From positions 1 through 12,249 of the forward strand of contig CAMWQX010000012.1 in NCBI GenBank assembly GCA_947176475.1: DNA of 12,249 bases. Reading direction: 5' to 3'. Source of the stretch: an uncultured Bacillota bacterium (GTDB taxonomy: Bacteria > Bacillota_I > Bacilli_A > RF39 > UBA660). Of the stretch, positions 7,509 through 12,249 are shown piece after piece; the first letter of the stretch is position 1; the number at the start of each line of letters is the position of its first letter. The position numbers and the translations under genes are program-made. The notes beneath the pieces were generated by a model. It saw only the letters and a list, made by a program, of their open reading frames with translations, was not told where the DNA came from and ran no database searches.

Positions 7509-7536
7509 AAAAAAATACTAGATAAAATCTAGTATT
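7509..7536 (-). terminator. Rho-independent terminator after the lipoprotein gene
   Basis: A perfect 10-bp stem, AATACTAGAT paired with ATCTAGTATT (7514-7523 and 7527-7536), encloses a 3-base loop and is followed on the minus strand by a T-run (7509-7513, plus two paired T). The TAG stop of the lipoprotein gene (7529-7531) lies inside the first arm. The hairpin insulates the heat-shock promoter from upstream transcription. Confidence 0.9.
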
Positions 7537-8071
7537 CATATGTTCCATGTAATTTAGTTAACTGTTCTGTTGTTAAAGGATCAATTTCCCATTTATCATC
7601 TACTTTATTTAAAGTTAATGTTAAAGTATAATCAACCGTATCCGTTGTATCCAATAATTTACTTATCTTATAAGATAAATACTTAGTTAGGTCTATATCT
7701 CCATCATCTGAGACAAAATCTGCTCTATTAGCGGTTAAATACTCTCCTGATGCTTTATTAGTTTTGTAATAATCATATACCGTTATTTGTACCTCAACTT
7801 CCGCTTTATCCCCATCAATTTTTTCATTCTTTATCTCATAACTCATATTACTATATTGTCTTAAATATATCTCACGATAATCCTTCATTTCATCATCGCT
7901 TAACTCTTCAGTTGTCAAATAATCATTTAATTCATCAACTACCACTTTATCATTATTTTTATAATTATTTAAAAACTTTTTTACTGAATCAGTTGGGGTT
8001 TTATTCATTAAAGCACAACCAGTTAAACATAACATAGATACTACAAGTATAGCCATTATTTTTTTCATCAT
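7529..8071 (-). CDS. Small lipoprotein of unknown function
   Basis: The 180-residue product starts MMKKIMAILVVSMLCLTGC, a short lipoprotein signal with a positively charged start, a hydrophobic core and the lipobox LTGC. Cys19 is the expected lipidated first residue of the mature protein, so it should be anchored on the outer face of the cell membrane. The mature part starts with PTDSVKKFLNNYKNND and continues with alternating charged strands (NMSYEIKNEKIDGDKAEVEVQITVYDYY and TVDYTLTLTLNKVDDKWEIDPL). This resembles the alpha+beta pattern of NTF2-like or DUF4878-like lipoproteins, but I cannot confirm that. A strong GAGGAG ribosome binding site precedes two adjacent ATGs (8071 and 8068); either may be used. 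The first ATG overlaps the TGA of the DUF1292-like frame. A terminator ends the gene. Confidence 0.88.
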   Translation of the reverse strand: MMKKIMAILVVSMLCLTGCALMNKTPTDSVKKFLNNYKNNDKVVVDELNDYLTTEELSDDEMKDYREIYLRQYSNMSYEIKNEKIDGDKAEVEVQITVYDYYKTNKASGEYLTANRADFVSDDGDIDLTKYLSYKISKLLDTTDTVDYTLTLTLNKVDDKWEIDPLTTEQLTKLHGTYEY

Positions 8072-8427
8072 ATTCGCTCCTCAGTAGTATTATTAACTAA
8101 ACGAGGAAATTTATACATAAAAAAGAAGCTTATGCAGGCTTCTTCTTCGTCATCTTCGTCATCTAAGATACCATCAACCACTTTATCAGCTACGATATCT
8201 TTGAAGTCTTCGATTAATTCATCATATAATGCTTTATCTGAAACAACTTTCATATAATCTTCTTCATTGCTTCTAATTGATTCGAATATTAGGAATTCAT
8301 CTGTTGGAGTTTCATCCTCTAATACTCTTACCGCATATATGTATTTCTTTCCTTCTTTTTCTAATGTTTCTAGTAACAAATACTCTTGTTGATTTTCAAG
8401 AGTAACAATATTGCCAACCTCTATCAT
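8068..8427 (-). CDS. DUF1292-like acidic protein, with a probable frameshifted tail
   Basis: The 119-residue frame starts MIEVGNIVTLENQQEYLLLE and continues KKYIYAVRVLEDETPTDEFLIF. This matches the small acidic YrzB/DUF1292 proteins common in Bacillota, whose function is not known. Residues 1-96 end in an acidic run (DDEDDEEE), where such proteins normally stop. The remaining 23 residues are hydrophobic and then polar, with no resemblance to the family. They are translated from a terminator-like hairpin and its U-tract (8119-8144) and from the next gene's ribosome binding site. Removing one base near 8137-8139 would end the protein as EEEAA at a TAA (8130-8132) in the hairpin loop. The frame as read uses the only TGA stop in the window. 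The ATG at 8427 is 3 bp after the 912-codon gene, with AAGGAG upstream. The family call is fairly sure; the C-terminus is doubtful. Confidence 0.85.
   Translation of the reverse strand: MIEVGNIVTLENQQEYLLLETLEKEGKKYIYAVRVLEDETPTDEFLIFESIRSNEEDYMKVVSDKALYDELIEDFKDIVADKVVDGILDDEDDEEEACISFFFMYKFPRLVNNTTEERI
8119..8144 (-). terminator. Probable rho-independent terminator inside the 3' end of the DUF1292-like frame
   Basis: On the minus strand AAGAAGC (8138-8144) pairs with GCTTCTT (8123-8129) around an 8-base loop, and the T-run continues through 8119, giving six T in a row. A TAA lies in the loop but is not in the annotated frame. The lipoprotein gene begins about 50 bases further on. It may attenuate the lipoprotein or end the upstream operon. 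Confidence 0.68.
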
Positions 8428-8430
8428 ATT

Positions 8431-11169
8431 CTATAAGCTCCTTCCATTATTTGCAATTTTCTCTAGTTCATTTTTCAAAGAGTCTATATTAGTTTTGGAT
8501 AATTCTTTTCCACCTTCTAAAACTAATAATCTATCCAAATCTTGAGAAGTATATCTTCTAATACCTTTTTCATACTCATCCTTAAGTTGTGCAATAAAAG
8601 CATCAACACCTGAAGCAAAAGCCTGTCCAAATCTTTGTTCTGTATCTACAAATTGAGGATTTGTAATCTTCGCTATATCTTCCATAATCTCACTATCTAA
8701 TCTACATCTATTATCCCTAATACATAGCATAAATCTTTCCATATGCTCTGGCTCAAATTTCAAACTTTGATGAACCATATTAACAATTTGTCTTCTACTC
8801 TCTATCGTCAACTCATTTTCACAAGCCATTAACTTACTAGTTATATCTTCACAAACCTTATTTTTAAAGTTAGGATCATTAGCATCCATAGTCGAAATTG
8901 AATCTTGTATTTGTGACATTACTTCATCAATTTTAGAAGCTTGATCAGTTATTTGAGCTTTTTGTTGATCAACCATGATTTCACCTGGGTCTGTTAGTTC
9001 GATAGGAGGAAGTTCAGTGTTTGTCACTGGATTTTGTCCACCATTGCCTTGTGTTTGTTGTTGACCTTGTACAGGATTTTGTTGCTGTTGACCTTGCGCT
9101 GGATTTTGTTGTTCAGGGTTTTGTTGTTGTTGAGTTTGTTGTGCTCCTTGTTCCAACTCATTTTCAATTCCTTCTAAATCTAAAGGATCAACACTCTCTA
9201 CATTATCATTTTCATCAACGCGATTTTGCGCTTCTTGTTCGTTCTTTCTCGCATCAAGTATCTTATTATAATCAAATTGATAATTATTCAATTCTTTTCG
9301 TGATTTTACACCACCAAAGTCATTAAATGCCGCTGAAACATTATCAAATGTAATAACTGGGAAGTTCTTGTAACGTAGTTGTTTAAGTGATTTTGCACCA
9401 TCTCCTAAACCACGATATTTATTTAATGTTCCAACACCTTTAATCTTTCTACCAAGGCGTTTTAATTTTCCACCATTTTCAAATACATCTAATATTGCAT
9501 CATCCATACCTTCTGGGAATAAGTTTGGATCACGTAAATCATCAGTCGTTAAGAACTGATCGTCGCCCTTAAGTTTAAATCCTGCTTGTCTCTTTTCAAG
9601 ATCCATATCAAATACTATATCTGCACCTGCTTCGGCACTCATTAATTTGGCAAGATTCTTCATTTGACGTATTCTAGCACCATACTTGATATTTTCTTTA
9701 AATTTAACATAAGCTTCGCGTCCAGTTCCAGCAATTCCAACTCCTGCAGCAACAAGAGCACCTGCCATACCAATACCTAATGCTGGTCCGGCAAACCCTA
9801 ATCCAGTAGCCGCTAGTAAAGCACACGTTCTAAGACCATTATAGAATTTTGAACGTGCATTACGCATACCATTAACTTTCATTGCATGAGCATCAAGTTC
9901 AGGTAAATTTGACTCATAAACAACTGGTCTATTATCATTGTTATAATCATCATCCAAGTCGTTATTTTCGTCTTTGTCTTTGTCTTTATCGTTATTTTCG
10001 TCTTTGTCTTTATCTTTGTCGTTGTTTTCGTCTTTGTCTTTGTCTATATCTTTACCTTTTTCTTCTTCAGCCTTAAGATCTTCTATTTGGCCAGTTCTAA
10101 TTTTATCAACGGCACCACAAATTTCATTTAAGCCATCTTTTTTAATAAACTCATTATTGTGTTTTAAAACAACATTTCCATTAATCAAATCATCATACTT
10201 AAACGAAGTCTTCTTAGATAATTCTGCCGCAAATCTTTCAAGTAAATCTTTAATGTTAGCACTTGTTAAATCTGCTCTAGCAAAATTCTTTCTAGGATCC
10301 ATATATCTATATCCACAGTTAATATCAACATCAAACGTACCATCACTATTTTCTTTTATATTAACAGTTAACGAATCACGTTCAAGAGTTTGATCAACTG
10401 CTTCAAAAGTATTAGCAAAAGTATTGAAAGAATCATAAATTCTCGTATTATTATCAAAGAATTTATCATTAGCAAGTAAAGTTTTTAACTCATCATAATC
10501 CTTTTGGAAATCACCCAATTGTTTAATTAGTTTTTCCAAACGCTTTACTTCTTTTTCCGCTTTAGCTCTCTTTATACGGAAATCCATTTTTTCTTCTTTC
10601 TCAGCATTTTCAACTTTCTTTTGAAGGATTGCTAATTGTCTATATTGATATTTAAGTTCTTGTTTATATCTATCAATTAAAGCATCAATTTCTCTAGAAA
10701 CTTCTTTTTGACCATCCAATGTAACAAATTCAACTTCTAGATATTCATCCATTTCCTTAAATTGTTCTCTTAATTTATCTTTTATTAATTCTTTTTTCTC
10801 GGCACTTTTAGTTCTTATTTCTTTAATCTTTTCATCTAAATCATGAATAACTTTATTTTGTTTATCTTGCTCTTCTTGCAAGCCTGCTTGAGCTCTTCTT
10901 ATTTTTTCCGTAAAAGATTGAATCTTTTCAGCTTCAGTTGCAGGATCGCATTGCTGTATTTCTTTATTGTAAACAGCAATAGTATCTTCATACCATCTTG
11001 TATGTTTGTCCAACATACCTACAACTTTCCATCTAGCATTATTGGCATTTTTAAGTTCAACTTGAGTATCATAAGTATTATCAAGTTCCTCAAAAAAAGC
11101 AGCATAAAAACCTTCCGTAAATTTTTTTAGATTATTTGAAAATGTTTCTAAAGTTTCCTTATCGTTCAT
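8431..11169 (-). CDS. Large coiled-coil protein with hydrophobic and Q-rich segments, family not recognised
   Basis: The ATG at 11169 has GGAGG 7 bases upstream and gives 912 residues (MNDKETLETFSNNLKKFTEG). An in-frame ATG at 11220 abuts the -10 box and would lie at or before the transcript start, so I rejected it. Residues 96-235 are highly charged heptad-like helix, probably coiled coil. Residues 265-290 look like beta strands (LTVNIKENSDGTFDVDIN). Three DKDKDKDENN-type repeats cover 374-403. A Gly/Ala-rich hydrophobic stretch of about 35 residues (449-483, CALLAATGLGFAGPALGIG onward) could be one or two membrane helices or a glycine-zipper hairpin. A mixed region with many Lys, Gly and Asp follows (484-640), then a Q/N/P-rich linker (674-713) and a helical C-terminal domain (about 730-909). 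There is no N-terminal signal peptide. It lies between smc and a DUF1292-like gene and has its own promoter. A structural or envelope-associated role is possible; nothing shows an enzyme. Confidence 0.92.
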   Translation of the reverse strand: MNDKETLETFSNNLKKFTEGFYAAFFEELDNTYDTQVELKNANNARWKVVGMLDKHTRWYEDTIAVYNKEIQQCDPATEAEKIQSFTEKIRRAQAGLQEEQDKQNKVIHDLDEKIKEIRTKSAEKKELIKDKLREQFKEMDEYLEVEFVTLDGQKEVSREIDALIDRYKQELKYQYRQLAILQKKVENAEKEEKMDFRIKRAKAEKEVKRLEKLIKQLGDFQKDYDELKTLLANDKFFDNNTRIYDSFNTFANTFEAVDQTLERDSLTVNIKENSDGTFDVDINCGYRYMDPRKNFARADLTSANIKDLLERFAAELSKKTSFKYDDLINGNVVLKHNNEFIKKDGLNEICGAVDKIRTGQIEDLKAEEEKGKDIDKDKDENNDKDKDKDENNDKDKDKDENNDLDDDYNNDNRPVVYESNLPELDAHAMKVNGMRNARSKFYNGLRTCALLAATGLGFAGPALGIGMAGALVAAGVGIAGTGREAYVKFKENIKYGARIRQMKNLAKLMSAEAGADIVFDMDLEKRQAGFKLKGDDQFLTTDDLRDPNLFPEGMDDAILDVFENGGKLKRLGRKIKGVGTLNKYRGLGDGAKSLKQLRYKNFPVITFDNVSAAFNDFGGVKSRKELNNYQFDYNKILDARKNEQEAQNRVDENDNVESVDPLDLEGIENELEQGAQQTQQQQNPEQQNPAQGQQQQNPVQGQQQTQGNGGQNPVTNTELPPIELTDPGEIMVDQQKAQITDQASKIDEVMSQIQDSISTMDANDPNFKNKVCEDITSKLMACENELTIESRRQIVNMVHQSLKFEPEHMERFMLCIRDNRCRLDSEIMEDIAKITNPQFVDTEQRFGQAFASGVDAFIAQLKDEYEKGIRRYTSQDLDRLLVLEGGKELSKTNIDSLKNELEKIANNGRSL
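9031..9150 (-). repeat. Q/N/P-rich low-complexity coding segment of the 912-aa protein
   Basis: Codons 674-713 encode a Gln-dominated stretch with recurring QQNP and GQQQ units. The DNA shows imperfect repeats of CAACAGCAA-type and CAAAATCC-type blocks. It separates an acidic region (ESVDPLDLEGIENELE) from the helical C-terminal domain, so it is most simply a flexible linker. Its composition also resembles prion-like or phase-separating segments, which is only inference. Confidence 0.8.
9961..10050 (-). repeat. Three 30-bp tandem repeats encoding DKDKDKDENN
   Basis: Three contiguous 30-bp units (9961-9990, 9991-10020, 10021-10050) differ from each other by only a few single bases and each encode ten residues, DKDKDKDENN or the variant DIDKDKDENN. 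They lie in codons 374-403 of the 912-aa protein, just before its hydrophobic segment. Acidic D-rich repeats of this type may bind cations or act as a spacer. In-frame tandem DNA of this similarity can change copy number by slippage without breaking the frame. Confidence 0.95.
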
Positions 11170-11185
11170 ATTGTTTCCTCCACAC

Positions 11186-11200
11186 TCTAGTACCCCTAGA
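11186..11200 (-). other. Small leader hairpin upstream of the 912-aa gene
   Basis: TCTAG and CTAGA can form a 5-bp stem around a 5-base loop in the leader, ending just before the GTGTGGAGG ribosome binding region. The short stem makes a regulatory role doubtful; it is listed because it is the only structure I see in this roughly 45-base leader. Confidence 0.3.
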
Positions 11201-11220
11201 CCTTTTTTTCGACGAGTCAT

Positions 11221-11249
11221 ATAATATCAAAAAAATTGTTTTACGTCAA
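11221..11249 (-). promoter_or_regulatory. Sigma-A type promoter for the 912-aa gene operon
   Basis: On the minus strand TTGACG (11244-11249) is separated by 17 bases from TATTAT (11221-11226). Each box has one mismatch to consensus. The start of transcription should be near 11214, leaving a leader of about 45 bases before the ATG at 11169. The spacer contains a run of seven T. The promoter supports the downstream ATG rather than the one at 11220, and separates this operon from smc. Confidence 0.8.
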
Positions 11250-11250
11250 G

Positions 11251-11274
11251 AAAAAGCCTATAGTTACTACTATA
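11251..11274 (-). terminator. Weak terminator-like hairpin after smc
   Basis: TATAGT and ACTATA (6 bp, 4-base loop) are followed on the minus strand by GGC and five T. The stem is AT-rich and the T-run is 3 bases away, so termination would be inefficient. The 103-base gap 11221-11323 otherwise holds only a second all-AT inverted repeat (about 11282-11297) and the promoter of the next gene. Confidence 0.35.
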
Positions 11275-11323
11275 TACATTAATTTTAGCATTAAAATCAA
11301 TATTTGTATACTATTTTTCTCTT

Positions 11324-12249
11324 TTAATCTATATTTTCAAGGCGAACACTGACAAGTTTTGACACTCCACTTTCTTGCATCGTTATACCATATAGTGTAT
11401 TGGCATATTCCATTGTTCTCTTCTTATGGGTAATTACTACAAATTGGGAATTATGCTCATACTCTTTAATATATGTACCAAATTGATCAACATTCGCCTC
11501 ATCCAATGCCGCTTCTACCTCATCTAATATACAGAAAGGTACCGTTCTTATATTTAAAATACTAAATAATAAGGCAATTGCTGTTAAAGTCATCTCTCCA
11601 CCACTTAAAGTATTAATGCTCTTTAAAGATTTTCCTGGAGGCTCAGCCGATATATCTACACCTGTTGTAAGCATGTCTGATGGTTCTGTTAATATTAAAT
11701 TAGCTTTACCACCCTTAAATAACTTTTTAAATACGGAACCAAACTCGTTATTGACCTTATCAAAAGTCTCAGCAAATCTTTCCTTCATCGTCTCATCTAA
11801 ATCATTGATAATCTCTAATAAATTAGCTATCGCTGACTCTAAGTCTTTTCTTTGATCAGTTAAGAACGTATAACGTGTATTAACTCTCTCATACTCCGCG
11901 ATACTTCCAACATTGACATCTCCTAAGTCACGAATATCTCTTTTCAAATGATTTACCTTTGTACGAGCTACATCTTCATCCATATCTAAAAAATATTCAC
12001 TAGCCGCTTTATCATAGGTCATTTGATATTCTTCACTCAATCTGCTAAGCATCGAATCCAGCTTAATATCCATCTTTCCAATACTTACTTCTTGTTCCTT
12101 TATCTCATTTAATTTCTTATTATATTCACTATTAGCTTTTCTATTTTGTAATTCTAATTCATTAATTTCATTAGATAAATCATTCTTTTGGGTCTTTAAA
12201 TCATTTAATTTATTTACCAATAATTCCTTATTAGTAGAAACTTCTAAAT
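11324..12249 (-). CDS. smc: Chromosome segregation ATPase SMC, C-terminal 307 residues (5' end outside window)
   Basis: SMC is the ATPase of the bacterial condensin complex with ScpA and ScpB; it compacts and helps segregate the chromosome. The frame is open to the window edge, so the protein starts outside. A TTG at 12220 is simply an internal Leu codon. The visible part has the descending coiled coil, rich in K, N and E (NDLKTQKNDLSNEINELELQ), and then the C-terminal ATPase head. The ABC signature LSGGE is at 11594-11608, Walker B is FCILDE followed by VEAALDEANV (about 11488-11535), and the switch His is in FVVITHKKRTMEYAN. The protein ends SVRLENID. The residue after LSGGE is Met, where SMCs usually have Arg, Lys or Gln. 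Usually ftsY follows smc in Bacillota; here the 912-aa gene follows. The family call is secure. Confidence 0.96.
   Translation of the reverse strand, partial: LEVSTNKELLVNKLNDLKTQKNDLSNEINELELQNRKANSEYNKKLNEIKEQEVSIGKMDIKLDSMLSRLSEEYQMTYDKAASEYFLDMDEDVARTKVNHLKRDIRDLGDVNVGSIAEYERVNTRYTFLTDQRKDLESAIANLLEIINDLDETMKERFAETFDKVNNEFGSVFKKLFKGGKANLILTEPSDMLTTGVDISAEPPGKSLKSINTLSGGEMTLTAIALLFSILNIRTVPFCILDEVEAALDEANVDQFGTYIKEYEHNSQFVVITHKKRTMEYANTLYGITMQESGVSKLVSVRLENID

Noticed and set aside
8072..8118. Separate promoter for the lipoprotein gene
   Set aside because: A TATAAA sequence is present just after the internal terminator, but no reasonable -35 box lies 16-18 bases upstream. Read-through or a weak promoter cannot be told apart.
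9961..10050. CRISPR-like array
   Set aside because: The 30-bp units are directly adjacent with no spacers and are in frame within a coding sequence, so this is a protein tandem repeat.
9974..10393. 139-codon plus-strand open frame of SLSLSLFSS repeats
   Set aside because: It is the antisense translation of the D/K repeat region of the 912-aa gene, with no independent support.
11170..11220. Upstream in-frame ATG at 11220 as start of the large protein
   Set aside because: It directly abuts the -10 box, so it lies at or before the expected transcript start. The ATG at 11169 has a strong GGAGG site at good spacing.
1..12249. TGA read as tryptophan (mycoplasma-type code)
   Set aside because: All genes have expected lengths under the standard bacterial code, tryptophans are TGG, and no family-conserved protein has an in-frame TGA.
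1..12249. Mobile element, prophage or defence island
   Set aside because: I found no transposase, integrase, phage gene, tRNA or terminal repeats. The recognised genes are core housekeeping genes on one strand with uniform AT-rich composition.

Overview
The window looks like a chromosomal piece of a low-GC, Gram-positive-type bacterium (Bacillota/Mycoplasmatota side, perhaps an uncultured gut Bacilli lineage of the RF39 type). The support is strong AT bias, an HrcA/CIRCE heat-shock system, near-consensus sigma-A promoters with 17-bp spacers, strong GGAGG-type ribosome binding sites, a Bacillota-type lipoprotein and a DUF1292-like protein. Every convincing gene is on the minus strand. Tryptophan is read from TGG throughout and no gene contains an in-frame TGA, so there is no sign of the mycoplasma code. 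The lineage placement is inference.

Reading in the direction of transcription (high to low coordinates), the window opens with the C-terminal third of the chromosome-organising ATPase SMC (11324-12249). Next is a well-formed promoter (11221-11249) driving a 912-codon protein that I cannot place in any family (8431-11169). It has a long charged coiled coil, three identical-length D/K/E/N repeats, a Gly/Ala-rich hydrophobic segment, a Q/N/P-rich linker and a helical C-terminal region. A DUF1292-like gene (8068-8427) and a small lipoprotein gene (7529-8071) follow closely. The DUF1292-like reading frame runs through what looks like its own terminator, which suggests a frameshift.

The middle of the window is the class I heat-shock operon. 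A consensus promoter (7431-7459) is covered by two CIRCE operators and reads hrcA, grpE, dnaK, pepF and dnaJ. HrcA is the repressor that binds CIRCE; GrpE and DnaJ are the nucleotide exchange factor and J-protein of DnaK. The unusual member is an intact M3-family oligoendopeptidase F gene between dnaK and dnaJ. A perfect 12-bp hairpin with a poor U-tract separates dnaK from pepF and may lower expression of the two distal genes or stabilise the upstream mRNA. The operon ends at a terminator whose hairpin includes the dnaJ stop codon.

After that terminator another promoter (955-983) drives an unrecognised 247-codon gene (190-933) and, 8 bp later, a second unrecognised gene that leaves the window (1-181). 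The main points of interest are the 912-codon protein, the peptidase inside the chaperone operon, the terminator inside the DUF1292-like frame, and the recurrent overlap of stop codons with terminators. I see no RNA genes, insertion sequences, CRISPR arrays or prophage genes. No gap between genes exceeds about 160 bases.
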